Position numbers and translations under genes: made by a program. Below, piece by piece: positions 20,787-34,300 of a DNA stretch of 64,000 nucleotides. Position 1 is the stretch's first letter. Every line of letters begins with the position of its first letter. The notes under the pieces were generated by a model. The model saw nothing but the letters and a program-made list of their open reading frames with translations, was not told where the DNA came from and did no database searches. The stretch is from Aptenodytes patagonicus (lineage: Eukaryota; Chordata; Aves; Sphenisciformes; Spheniscidae): NCBI RefSeq assembly GCF_965638725.1, contig NC_134949.1:54836151-54900150 (forward strand). The letters are read 5' to 3'.

Positions 20787-21332
20787 GGCCCAGGAGGCCC
20801 ACTGAGGCATAGACAGAGGCCTCCAGGCCCTGCCTGAGCTCTGTCATGGTGTCCCTGTCTCCAGCTCTGTCTCAGCTGTGCCTGGCCACAGACCGCGCTG
20901 CTCCAGACCCCAGCGCGCAGGCTGCCTTCCCAGCCTGCCCTTGGCCTCCCTGTGGTCCTGCCTGGCCCGTCACTGGGCTGCATCTGACCCTGCTCGCCAC
21001 CACTGGGCCTGAACCCCAACCCGGCCTGGCCTGACTTCCTGGCTTGCCCTCAGAGCTGCCGCCTCACCAGGCACTTGTTCGTTCCTCTGGGTTCTCAGCT
21101 GCCCCGGGTGCCCGCCCTGCTCCCCTCGTTCGCGTAGGCTGAGGCCAGCAGGGCAGGGCCCAGCCGTGGGACGCCCTTTGGCTCCCTGTCCCCGAGGAAG
21201 CAGCGTGCCTGCGCTGCTCCCTGACACCGGTCTCTCGCCACCCTCACGAGAGAAAAGGTTTTTCCTTAGGTTGAGGTGGGATTCCCCCTGTTCCAGCTTG
21301 TGCCCACTTCTTCACACCTTTCCCCTCGGCAG

Positions 21333-21466
21333 GCTACAAATCCATCGGATCCCCGTGGGATCTGCAAAGCTTCCACGGCTACCAGAAGCTCGCCCACCAC
21401 CTTCTGCCCAGACCGCCAGGAGGATTGCTCTACGGAGGCAGGAAGAGTCTGGTAGCTGATTATTAG
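21333..21466 (+). CDS. Orphan plus-strand terminal coding exon, unit 2 copy
   Basis: Second copy of the 43-codon exon described at 2632-2765, with acceptor and stop retained. Confidence 0.35.
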
Positions 21467-21710
21467 CAGTAGCTCAGCGCTAGTCCCTGATCTGAGCACA
21501 GTCATGGTTCACGCCTCCCCAGAGGAAAAGGACACGGATGCGCGCTCCCTCTCGGAGACGTCTGCAGGACTGATTTTCATTCAGAGCAAGGGCAGAGAGA
21601 GACGTGCTAACTGCCTGCATAGGAAGAGAGCCTGAGAGAGCCTTCAGCACTAGGCCTCTCCTCATCCAAACCCGCTAGGTCCGAAGCGCTCCAGCTGTGC
21701 AGCAAAACTA

Positions 21711-21916
21711 AGGCACGTACTAGATGACGCAGTTTATTAAGTACCAAGCTGCAACAGAACACTTGGAATTAGATGCAGGGTAGCGGCTGCACAAGGTGGA
21801 AGGCAAAGGTTTCCAGGCTTCATTCATCTCCCTGTGAGCACTCTGTTTTCTGGCACTGGCACTTCCTCTGCTCCAGCATCTTCTCATCGCTAACCGTGTT
21901 GGAGGTTCAGCTGTGA
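21711..21916 (-). terminator. Terminal 3' UTR exon and AATAAA signal, copy 2
   Basis: Equivalent of 3010-3215. AATAAA is on the minus strand at 21738-21733, and the polypyrimidine acceptor is intact. Confidence 0.55.
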
Positions 21917-22309
21917 CTGTGGAAGGGCAGGAAAAGAAAAGGCTGTGTGTTAGTTTTACAGCAGGCTGGGCCAAAGGCGGCGCTGGAAGGTGGGTCCTGG
22001 AAGCACAGCACTAACGCGCAGATCCAGATACCGAAAACCAAACACTCAAACGTGTCGACAACAAACTTACAGCCTTTGGGCTACAGACGCACGTGGAAAA
22101 TTGCGTTACATGGACATAGGGATCAACTTCTTGCGGTTTTTGCCTTATTTCTTGGCCAGCTCTTTCTCCCGTCTCTCTTTTAGACTGCTGTAGTTGGCTG
22201 TGACCCACCATGCTAGTCTCCCAACGGCTTCTGGGGTTAAGCCCTGGTTCTGCCCTGGTTCTTCCCGAGTCCCACGCGGAGTGGACAACTGTTCTCGCAG
22301 GTCCTGGTT

Positions 22310-25300
22310 TTATCTTGCCCGCTGCATGCGTTTTTTTGACTGCATCTCCAGCTGTTGGGAAATGTCACCAACTTGTAGGCAGCAAAACAAAAGGAACTCA
22401 AAGAGAGAGCTCTCAAGTTACCCACTTCTGTGGCAATCCGTAAGGTGGGGGTCCGTCGAGACTGCATTCGTCACCTGCTGACAGAGTATTAAAATGTATT
22501 AAAATCTTGATGTACGGTGACCAGCTCCGCTTCTTCTCGCTCGGGGCCCCTGGGACCGCGTCCTGGTCGGTGAGGCCATTGAGCTCAGCAGCCCTGCTGG
22601 GACTCCTGGCTCATGGTTTTTACCCATCACGGTAACTACCTCCGTGTTCATCACCATCATCACCATCTACTGCTACAGCAGCAGCAGGAGCCTCGAGAGA
22701 AGTCAATCAATTGCAAAATACAGCCAACAGATAATTAGCAACACGGAAAAAAAGTATAGGAAAAGAATCGTACGGGTTCCAGCAGAAAAAAATAATCACC
22801 TCAAATCCACCAAACAAACCAGAGCTCACCTTTCTTCTTTGTTTACCAACTTCGTTGGCCACCTCAGAACAGCTGTTCTCCATCTCCCCCCGGGAACTGA
22901 GCTGGGACTCTCTCTTTCTCCCCGCATATGCCATCAGCTTTGTCCGAAGTCCCTCCAGAAGCATCTTCAACCTGCACAGCAAATTAGTAAGGGAAGCGTG
23001 AGGCGAAGCAACGGTCGGCCTTTTTCACGTACTCTTATGTAAGCGGCACAGCCGTGGCGTGCTTCATCTGTAACATGCTCGACAGGCCAAGAATTGCTGA
23101 CAACAGCCAGCCCTCCAGTGCCACACGTCACTTGGAGGGCCCAAAGTTTACCTGAACGGAGGAAGACGAGACTTCCTTCCCTCCCTCCCAGAACTGCCGG
23201 CAGCCTGCATTTGCAAGGCCTTTTGCAGCTTTTTAAAACCATAGGCTCAAGCACAGAAGCCCCTTGCAAGATGGAATGCGAGACTTGAATTTGCTCACAA
23301 ACGGTTATGTACATGCTTTTACGTTAGAGTTCAGTAAAGCTTGACTTCTACACAACGTGATATTTCTTTAAAGCACTAAAAAGCCATGCCTGGTACATTC
23401 TTCCTCCAGTGCGACGTTCCTTCCCCGCATTTCGTCCAGAAGCGCTTCTGATCGGCATTTCATCTTGGCCAGCTTCTTCACTTCCTTGCTTTCACTCCCA
23501 CGCTTTCCAAATAGAAAAGATACATCACACGCAGAGCACAGGAACGGGATGCATATGCAGCACGTGCAGACAGTGTTCTCCACAAAGAAGATAACACGGA
23601 TCTCCCAGGTCCAGTCTCCTCTCGCAGCTCTCAACCACAGACCTCTCTCCAGTCCACAGCACACGGCCTACCCATCCAAGGAATCGTGCCGATGAGCGCA
23701 AGTGCCCCGCATATTGTCCACCAAGCAGATTCAAAACGCAGTAGCACCAGGGGAATGAGGAAACGTATAGACTTTTCCCCTGAGGGTGCCCTGCCCAAAA
23801 ACCTGGGGGGTTCCCCACAGCCCACCGGATCTTTTCATAAATTACCTGCCCACAAGAAATTCAAAGACTAAAACCAGTCATTCCCGGAAGCCGTTCATAT
23901 ACCTGCCAATGTTGGTGTTCCTTTGCAGTCCGTGTTGTCTGAAAGCCAGTTATCAAGTCCTCCAGGCCCTTACGAGCCTACAGCAGCATTAAAAGAAGAA
24001 AAAAGAAGTCACGCTAGGACTTTCCCGACCGAAGGTCACACCTCACGGCCTTTCTTCTTCTCTTGGCAGCATCAGTACAACGCAGTGTTTGCCTGCCCCG
24101 CAACGCCACCCGAGCACACAAAATACTGCCTATGGAGGTGTCGTTCCCTTACTAGTTGCGGATTTTCATCTTTGGAGGTCTCCTCGTTGCATTATGGACC
24201 CACACCTTCTGGACAAGGAATCCATAATCACTAAAACGGGAAGGTGACCAGAGTACAGGCAACTGAAGAAGTCCTGTCACAGTCTGACGATGCCAGTCAG
24301 GCCTCCAGGATGAGGCGCTCGGCACCACTAGAGCCCAAGGAAAGTCCGCAACCGAGGGTACCAAATCCCTCTACTGCGTGACTGTCTGAAGTGCTGCCTG
24401 AGGTCTCAACCTCACGACTGGTCTAAAGCAGAAAATACTTAAGCCAGTGCATTACTGTCAACTCCTTAACAAAGACGGCGTTAAGTAGGACTTGCTATGG
24501 TCTCATGGGACAACTCGCAAAGCCAGAAAGCTGGGGAGTGGGCCAGCAGGACTTCCAGAGCAGCCTATAGTCAGTAGAACAGAGGAACTGATCTCTCCTA
24601 GAGGCTCTCCAGGAAAACCTCATCTTAAAATTTCCCCACGTGAATACGGAACTAGGCTCTGTAGCTCATGAAAAGGGAAGGCTCTGACTAGCTTACTGAG
24701 GCAGAGGCTTGCAGGACTTTCTCAAGGGCTTCAATGGTCTTGGCTTGTTGCTGGGCTGTGGCTTCCAGCCTGGCCTTTCCCACTTGGAGCCTGAAAAAGA
24801 AGTACAGGCCTTACCGCAGAAGTCCACAAGAGCACAAATCCCAAAAGAAGAGTGTGAAAGAACCCCATCTAAAACAAGAGCACCTTTGGAAATCGTGTAT
24901 TACTGTCTTGCTGGGATGCAAGAAGACAGTCCTGTTGTTTTCACACAATCGCAGAAAGCGGAGCCTTGCTCCACTGTGTTACTTCCTTACCGTTGCATGC
25001 GTTCTTTCAGCTCTGGGATAGCCGCAGTTCGAGAAGACGTGACCAGAAGGCCCTGCATTTTCCTGGAAGTTGTTAGTTCCCTCTTTTTATTCTTTATGGC
25101 GTTCTTCAGGGACTCGGCATAACACTCAGTCTGGGTACGCCGTTCTTTCAATTCCTGCAGCTGTCAAACCACAAGAAGAATCCCCAGTAGTCAGCTTAGG
25201 TTTGATAAAAAGGAGTGGACTGCTTTGACTCTCACGTCGACTCTCAAAACCCATGTTACTTCTTCATCTTTTATACTGGCCCCTCTCCTACGTCTACACT

Positions 25301-28300
25301 GATTTCCTACAGCGTTTCCTAAACGCTGCCACAACACTCCTCCTCCTCTCTCAAGGACTCTGAACACTCTTTGTAGCCCCTTGTTGGCTGCTCCAACACG
25401 GTTAGAAGCTCCTCCTGCTCCTACAGTGACTTTGCAACTCCATAACAATGATGATGTGACGAGGGAATACAAAAAAGCACCAGCGCAACACTCCAGTGTG
25501 CCTACTCTTTCTCCGTCAGCACACGCTCCGCTTTGCCAAACCCAAGAGAAGCAGCACATACACGTGCTCCGTGAAACTTGAGAAATAGCTTTTTGAAAGG
25601 AATACACACACCCTTCTCCAATTAAGGACAAAGTGGCTTCACGGTTAGCGACCTTTCTAATCGTAGGCGCCAGGCTTATAAAACAAGGCGAGTCACTTAC
25701 CTGTCACTCATCTACTCCTGTTGCAAAGTTGCCTAGTGTACTAAGACCACCTTAGCGCAGCCCTCCACTGTTAACTTCAAGCGGTGCAAACAGGCAGGCA
25801 CCAAAGGCAGCAGTGCTGTTCCCTCCCAGCCCCCTCGTCACAGCTAGCCGCACCCTGAACCACCCCGGGTTACAGAAAACGCCCAAGAAAGGGATCAGTT
25901 CCCCGCTCTGGTTTGCTACAACAGAGGCCTGGGCCCCTGCCAAGAGACAAGAGACAGGCTTTCTCCATACCTTAGCTTTAGACCTGTCCAGTTCCTTCTG
26001 CAACTGCAGTTTCTGTTCCTGCAGGTCCCTGCTGTAGCGCTTCTTAGCTTCAAGTGAAGCTTCTGCCAGGGAGTTCTTTTTGAGAGCGTCGGCAAGCCCC
26101 TGCTGCAGCTGCCTGACCCACCTCTAAAGAAACAGTGTTCCATGAGCATGGAGACATCAGTAAGAAGATGACAACATGAGAGATGCTTTTACTCATGGGA
26201 TTATATCATTAGATCGGTCTGCAGGGTGGCCAGCAGGTCGAGGGAGGTGATTCCTCCCTTCTACTCCGCTCTCGTGAGACCCCACCTGGAGTACTGCATC
26301 CAGCTCTGGGGTCCGCAGCACAAGGAAGACATGGACTTGTTAGAGCGGGTCCAGAGGAGGGCCACAAAAATGATCAGAGGGCTGAAAGACCTCTCCCATG
26401 AAGAAAGGCTGAGAGAGCTGGGGTTGTTCAGCCTGGGGAAGAGGAGGCTCTGGGGAGACCTTATTGCAGCCTTCCAATATAGAAAGGCGGAGAGAGACTT
26501 TTTACCAAGGCCTGTAGCGGTAGGACAAGGGGCAACGGTTTTAAACTACAAGAGGGTAGACTTAGATTGGACATAAGGAAGACATTTTTTGCAGCAAGGG
26601 TGGTGGGACGCTGGACCAGGTTGCCCAGAGAAGTTGTGGATGCCCCATCCCTGGAAGTGTTCAAAGTCAGGTTGGACGGGGCTTTGAGCAACCTGATCTA
26701 GTGGAAGATGTCCCTGCCCACGGCAGGGGGTTGGGCGAGATGACCTTTAAAGGACCCTTCCAGCCCAAACCATTCCATGCTTCTATGACTCAGTGAATTC
26801 AAAGATAAGAGATTTTGGCCGCCACCAGCAGGCAGCTGCAGGCATCTTTCTCAGCTGCGCACATCCAAACTATCGGCAGCTCTTCATGAGACTTTCCCCT
26901 TCCTAATACAGAGAAAAGGCTTAAGCATTCTTCTCCTTGGAACACAGGCTGAGAGTCTGCGCACGTGCTTTTTTCCAACCCACTGTGTTCCCTCTTTATG
27001 CAGACCTTCTGCTTCACAACGGGAAGAAAATGAGGTCGGAAATACGCTTCAGGTCCAGATTCAATAACCTCCTCTCAGCAGCACTCCAAAATGAACTCGG
27101 CAGCAAGAACAGCTCTCCGTACACTGACAGGTTCTATTTACAGATATCTGCATCAGCCTCTATTAGAGTCACCTGTCTGTCGCCTTGACAATCTGCTTGA
27201 GTTGAAGCATCCTTCTTTAGCTGATGCTCTTCTCTCCCCAGTGCAGTAACCTGAGCGAGCTAGAACACAGACAGACAGTCAGACAGTGGGGAAAGGAATC
27301 CCCAGCAACACTGCAGCATGACACTGCATTTCAGCACCAGGGCTACAGATGCGGGACTTCTGCATTACCTCCGGAAGAGAAAGCACCTCATTCTCAGAAG
27401 AGGAGTCAAAATCTTCCAGTTGTTCTGCTCCTCCCACTGGCAAGACACCTATGAAGGAGGCAAGAAGCGCGATGCTGCTGTGAGTGCTTATTTCACTCTG
27501 CTTTTCCCCATCTGCTTCACTGCAGAGAAGCTTACAAAGGTAACCATTTAGTCCGTCAGGAAATTACCATTGCCGCGCGCCTCTGCAACGGACTGCACGC
27601 ACGCTCCGTGTCTGTCTGCAGCTGGAAGCAGCACGCCGGCCGGCCCTTTCCTTGGACCTTCAGAATCCGTCTGCGTAATTTAAAAGACATGCGTGAGAAC
27701 TGGCACAGACTCCTTCTCGACCCGTTTCCACGCACAAAGCTCCCGCTTCAGCCAACACGCGTAACGTGGTAACAGGTGACGGGCAGAACGAAAAGGGCAA
27801 ACGCAGGCAGCGTGTTAGGCATCTCTGTTGAGCAGGGCTTTCAAAAGGGGCCGAAGTACACCTGCCCAAGATAGAGAGGCCCTAGGCAGAAGCAGCTACG
27901 CATCTAGACTGTAGGCCCTGCGGGCGACCAGTTGACACTGACTGGATCCGGAGACGGGAGCTGTGTGGTGGAAAACCAGCAATCCCCACAGCGCCAGCCT
28001 TCTAGATATCAGAGGATTGTAACCGTTGGGAAGCTTTACCGCTTCAGTCCTGTACTAGAAATCCAGCTCCAAAGCCAGCTGCTAGGAGACCCGGGTCATT
28101 AGCTTGACCTCACCTCCTCCCAGTCCTAACTGAAGAGCTTGCCTGCAGCAGCGGCCTGTCAAGGTCCCAGTTACGAGCGTGTGGCGGAAGCAGCAGCAGC
28201 AGCAGAGGGAAACGAGCCCAGAAGCAAGCGAGCCCAGTGGGGCCCCACTGCCTCCTTCAGAGAAGGGGAAGAGTGGCTGGAAAGCTGCCCAGCGGAAAAG

Positions 28301-31300
28301 GACCTGGGGGCGTTGGTCGACAGCCGGCTGAATATGAGCAGCAGTGTGCCCAGGTGGCCAAGGCGGCCAATAGCATCCTGGCTTGGATCAGAAATAGCGT
28401 GGCCAGCTGGACTAGGGAAGCGATTGTCCCTTTGTACTTGGCACTGGTGAGGCCGCACCTCGACTACCGTGTTTGCTTTTTGGGCCCCTCACTGCAAGAA
28501 AGACATTGAGGTGCTGGAGCGCGTCCAAAGAAGAGCAAGGAAGCTGGTGAAGGGTCTAGACAACAGGTCCTATGAGGAGCGGCTGAGGGAACTGGGGCTT
28601 GTTTAGTCTGGAGGAAAGGAGGCTGAGGGCACACCTTATCGCTCTCTACAACTACCTGAAAGGAGGTTGTAGCGAGGTGGGTGTCGGTCTCTTTTCCCAA
28701 GTAGCAAGTGATAGGACAATTGGAAACAGCCTCAGGTTGGGCCAGGGGAGGTTTGGGTTGGATATTAGGCAAGATTTCTTCACTGAAAGGGTTGTCAAGC
28801 ACTGGAACAGGCTGCCCAGGGAAGTGGTTGAGTCACCATCCCCGGAGGCTTTTAGAAGATGAGTATACGTGGCGCTTAGGGACACGGTTTAGGGCTGGAC
28901 TCGGCAGTGTTAGGTGTACGGTTGCACTCGATGATCTTAAGGGTCTTTTCTGACCTAAACGATTCTATGATTCTACCTCAGAATCAAAAGGGGAGTCATC
29001 ATCTTCCTCTTGTTCTGCTCCTCCCACTGGCAAGACACCTACGAAGGAGGCAAGAAGCGCGATGCTGCTGTGAGTGCTTATTTCACTCTGCTTTTCCCCA
29101 TCTGCTTCACTGCAGAGAAGCTTACAGAGGTAACCATTTAGTCCGTCAGGAAATTACCATTGCCGCGCGCCTCTGCAACGGACTGCACGCACGCTCCGTG
29201 TCTGTCTGCAGCTGGAAGCAGCACGCCGGCCGGCCCTTTCCTTGGACCTTCAGAATCCGTCTGCGTAATTTAAAAGACATGCGTGAGAACTGGCACAGAC
29301 TCCTTCTCGACCCGTTTCCGCGCACAAAGCTCCCGCTTCAGCCAACACGCGTAACGTGGTAACAGGTGACGGGCAGAACGAAAAGGGCAAACGCAGGCAG
29401 CGTGTTAGGCATCTCTGTTGAGCAGGGCTTTCAAAAGGGGCCGAAGTACACCTGCCCAAGATAGAGAGGCCCTAGGCAGAAGCAGCTACGCATCTAGACT
29501 GTAGGCCCTGCGGGCGACCAGTTGACACTGACTGGATCCGGAGACGGGAGCTGTGTGGTGGAAAACCAGCAATCCCCACAGCGCCAGCCTTCTAGATATC
29601 AGAGGATTGTAACCGTTGGGAAGCTTTACCGCTTCAGTCCTGTACTAGAAATCCAGCTCCAAAGCCAGCTGCTAGGAGACCCGGGTCATTAGCTTGACCT
29701 CACCTCCTCCCAGTCCTAACTGAAGAGCTTGCCTGCAGCAGCGGCCTGTCAAGGTCCCAGTTACGAGCGTGTGGCGGAAGCAGCAGCAGCAGCAGAGGGA
29801 AACGAGCCCAGAAGCAAGCGAGCCCAGTGGGGCCCCACTGCCTCCTTCAGAGAAGGGGAAGAGTGGCTGGAAAGCTGCCCAGCGGAAAAGGACCTGGGGG
29901 CGTTGGTCGACAGCCGGCTGAATATGAGCAGCAGTGTGCCCAGGTGGCCAAGGCGGCCAATAGCATCCTGGCTTGGATCAGAAATAGCGTGGCCAGCTGG
30001 ACTAGGGAAGCGATTGTCCCTTTGTACTTGGCACTGGTGAGGCCGCACCTCGACTACCGTGTTTGCTTTTTGGGCCCCTCACTGCAAGAAAGACATTGAG
30101 GTGCTGGAGCGCGTCCAAAGAAGAGCAAGGAAGCTGGTGAAGGGTCTAGACAACAGGTCCTATGAGGAGCGGCTGAGGGAACTGGGGCTTGTTTAGTCTG
30201 GAGGAAAGGAGGCTGAGGGCACACCTTATCGCTCTCTACAACTACCTGAAAGGAGGTTGTAGCGAGGTGGGTGTCGGTCTCTTTTCCCAAGTAGCAAGTG
30301 ATAGGACAATTGGAAACAGCCTCAGGTTGGGCCAGGGGAGGTTTGGGTTGGATATTAGGCAAGATTTCTTCACTGAAAGGGTTGTCAAGCACTGGAACAG
30401 GCTGCCCAGGGAAGTGGTTGAGTCACCATCCCCGGAGGCTTTTAGAAGATGAGTATACGTGGCGCTTAGGGACACGGTTTAGGGCTGGACTCGGCAGTGT
30501 TAGGTGTACGGTTGCACTCGATGATCTTAAGGGTCTTTTCTGACCTAAACGATTCTATGATTCTACCTCAGAATCAAAAGGGGAGTCATCATCTTCCTCT
30601 TGTTCTGCTCCTCCCACTGGCAAGACACCTATGAAGGAGGCAAGAAGCGCGATGCTGCTGTGAGTGCTTATTTCACTCTGCTTTTCCCCATCTGCTTCAC
30701 TGCAGAGAAGCTTACAGAGGTAACCATTTAGTCCGTCAGGAAATTACCATTGCCGCGCGCCTCTGCAACGGACTGCACGCACGCTCCGTGTCTGTCTGCA
30801 GCTGGAAGCAGCACGCCGGCCGGCCCTTTCCTTGGACCTTCAGAATCCGTCTGCGTAATTTAAAAGACATGCGTGAGAACTGGCACAGACTCCTTCTCGA
30901 CCCGTTTCCGCGCACAAAGCTCCCGCTTCAGCCAACACGCGTAACGTGGTAACAGGTGACGGGCAGAACGAAAAGGGCAAACGCAGGCAGCGTGTTAGGC
31001 ATCTCTGTTGAGCAGGGCTTTCAAAAGGGGCCGAAGTACACCTGCCCAAGATAGAGAGGCCCTAGGCAGAAGCAGCTACGCATCTAGACTGTAGGCCCTG
31101 CGGGCGACCAGTTGACACTGACTGGATCCGGAGACGGGAGCTGTGTGGTGGAAAACCAGCAATCCCCACAGCGCCAGCCTTCTAGATATCAGAGGATTGT
31201 AACCGTTGGGAAGCTTTACCGCTTCAGTCCTGTACTAGAAATCCAGCTCCAAAGCCAGCTGCTAGGAGACCCGGGTCATTAGCTTGACCTCACCTCCTCC

Positions 31301-34300
31301 CAGTCCTAACTGAAGAGCTTGCCTGCAGCAGCGGCCTGTCAAGGTCCCAGTTACGAGCGTGTGGCGGAAGCAGCAGCAGCAGCAGAGGGAAACGAGCCCA
31401 GAAGCAAGCGAGCCCAGTGGGGCCCCACTGCCTCCTTCAGAGAAGGGGAAGAGTGGCTGGAAAGCTGCCCAGCGGAAAAGGACCTGGGGGCGTTGGTCGA
31501 CAGCCGGCTGAATATGAGCAGCAGTGTGCCCAGGTGGCCAAGGCGGCCAATAGCATCCTGGCTTGGATCAGAAATAGCGTGGCCAGCTGGACTAGGGAAG
31601 CGATTGTCCCTTTGTACTTGGCACTGGTGAGGCCGCACCTCGACTACCGTGTTTGCTTTTTGGGCCCCTCACTGCAAGAAAGACATTGAGGTGCTGGAGC
31701 GCGTCCAAAGAAGAGCAAGGAAGCTGGTGAAGGGTCTAGACAACAGGTCCTATGAGGAGCGGCTGAGGGAACTGGGGCTTGTTTAGTCTGGAGGAAAGGA
31801 GGCTGAGGGCACACCTTATCGCTCTCTACAACTACCTGAAAGGAGGTTGTAGCGAGGTGGGTGTCGGTCTCTTTTCCCAAGTAGCAAGTGATAGGACAAT
31901 TGGAAACAGCCTCAGGTTGGGCCAGGGGAGGTTTGGGTTGGATATTAGGCAAGATTTCTTCACTGAAAGGGTTGTCAAGCACTGGAACAGGCTGCCCAGG
32001 GAAGTGGTTGAGTCACCATCCCCGGAGGCTTTTAGAAGATGAGTATACGTGGCGCTTAGGGACACGGTTTAGGGCTGGACTCGGCAGTGTTAGGTGTACG
32101 GTTGCACTCGATGATCTTAAGGGTCTTTTCTGACCTAAACGATTCTATGATTCTACCTCAGAATCAAAAGGGGAGTCATCATCTTCCTCTTGTTCTGCTC
32201 CTGCTGCTGGCAAGACACCTACGAAGGAGGCAAGAAGCGCGATGCTGCTGTGAGTGCTTATTTCACTCTGCTTTTCCCCATCTGCTTCACTGCAGAGAAG
32301 CTTACAGAGGTAACCATTTAGTCCGTCAGGAAATTACCATTGCCGCGCGCCTCTGCAACGGACTGCACGCACGCTCCGTGTCTGTCTGCAGCTGGAAGCA
32401 GCACGCCGGCCGGCCCTTTCCTTGGACCTTCAGAATCCGTCTGCGTAATTTAAAAGACATGCGTGAGAACTGGCACAGACTCCTTCTCGACCCGTTTCCG
32501 CGCACAAAGCTCCCGCTTCAGCCAACACGCGTAACGTGGTAACAGGTGACGGGCAGAACGAAAAGGGCAAACGCAGGCAGCGTGTTAGGCATCTCTGTTG
32601 AGCAGGGCTTTCAAAAGGGGCCGAAGTACACCTGCCCAAGATAGAGAGGCCCTAGGCAGAAGCAGCTACGCATCTAGACTGTAGGCCCTGCGGGCGACCA
32701 GTTGACACTGACTGGATCCGGAGACGGGAGCTGTGTGGTGGAAAACCAGCAATCCCCACAGCGCCAGCCTTCTAGATATCAGAGGATTGTAACCGTTGGG
32801 AAGCTTTACCGCTTCAGTCCTGTACTAGAAATCCAGCTCCAAAGCCAGCTGCTAGGAGACCCGGGTCATTAGCTTGACCTCACCTCCTCCCAGTCCTAAC
32901 TGAAGAGCTTGCCTGCAGCAGCGGCCTGTCAAGGTCCCAGTTACGAGCGTGTGGCGGAAGCAGCAGCAGCAGCAGAGGGAAACGAGCCCAGAAGCAAGCG
33001 AGCCCAGTGGGGCCCCACTGCCTCCTTCAGAGAAGGGGAAGAGTGGCTGGAAAGCTGCCCAGCGGAAAAGGACCTGGGGGCGTTGGTCGACAGCCGGCTG
33101 AATATGAGCAGCAGTGTGCCCAGGTGGCCAAGGCGGCCAATAGCATCCTGGCTTGGATCAGAAATAGCGTGGCCAGCTGGACTAGGGAAGCGATTGTCCC
33201 TTTGTACTTGGCACTGGTGAGGCCGCACCTCGACTACCGTGTTTGCTTTTTGGGCCCCTCACTGCAAGAAAGACATTGAGGTGCTGGAGCGCGTCCAAAG
33301 AAGAGCAAGGAAGCTGGTGAAGGGTCTAGACAACAGGTCCTATGAGGAGCGGCTGAGGGAACTGGGGCTTGTTTAGTCTGGAGGAAAGGAGGCTGAGGGC
33401 ACACCTTATCGCTCTCTACAACTACCTGAAAGGAGGTTGTAGCGAGGTGGGTGTCGGTCTCTTTTCCCAAGTAGCAAGTGATAGGACAATTGGAAACAGC
33501 CTCAGGTTGGGCCAGGGGAGGTTTGGGTTGGATATTAGGCAAGATTTCTTCACTGAAAGGGTTGTCAAGCACTGGAACAGGCTGCCCAGGGAAGTGGTTG
33601 AGTCACCATCCCCGGAGGCTTTTAGAAGATGAGTATACGTGGCGCTTAGGGACACGGTTTAGGGCTGGACTCGGCAGTGTTAGGTGTACGGTTGCACTCG
33701 ATGATCTTAGGGGTCTTTTCTGACCTAAACGATTCTATGATTCTACCTCAGAATCAAAAGGGGAGTCATCATCTTCCTCTTGTTCTGCTCCTCCCGCTGG
33801 CAAGACACCTACGAAGGAGGCAAGAAGCGCGATGCTGCTGTGAGTGCTTATTTCCCTCTGCTTCTCCCCAGCCCTCAAGCCCTGCGTCCCATCGACGGGT
33901 TATCGTTCTCCTACAGGCCCTAGTGATTTGTCCTCGTCACCTCCTCCACGGTGGCGGATCGTACCTGCTCCGGTCATTGCAGGTGCGCCCAAGGGAACGT
34001 CAGCAGTTGTCCCAGAGCAAGAGCTGTCAAGTACTGCTGGGCCTTCTGTGCTTCCTGCAGAACATTCACCCGTCCTTTCACAGTTCACAAATTCCTCCCA
34101 TTGGTTATAAATACTATATAGAGAAAGGAAGGAAATGCATTCAGTAAAAATACCTCCACACTTGCATACACTCTCTACTGGAAGAGCAACAGCCATTCAT
34201 GAGCCATCCTCCCCATATTCATAGCCAGCTGGTAAAGGGTAACACACACACACACACACACAGAGACAGAGCTTACTGCACTGCTAGAGTAGTGGAGACT

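Larger units (their letters stand above)
27422..33781. repeat. Nested 1590-bp tandem repeat, four blocks, copy 2
   Basis: Blocks 27422-29011, 29012-30601, 30602-32191 and 32192-33781, with the same phase and content as in copy 1. Confidence 0.93.
27369..33808 (-). other. Series of five interchangeable phase 1-0 exons, copy 2
   Basis: Members at 33747-33808 (LPAGG), 32157-32218 (LPAAG), 30567-30628 and 28977-29038 (LPVGG), and 27369-27448 (80-nt form, LPVGG). Splice sites match copy 1. Confidence 0.7.
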
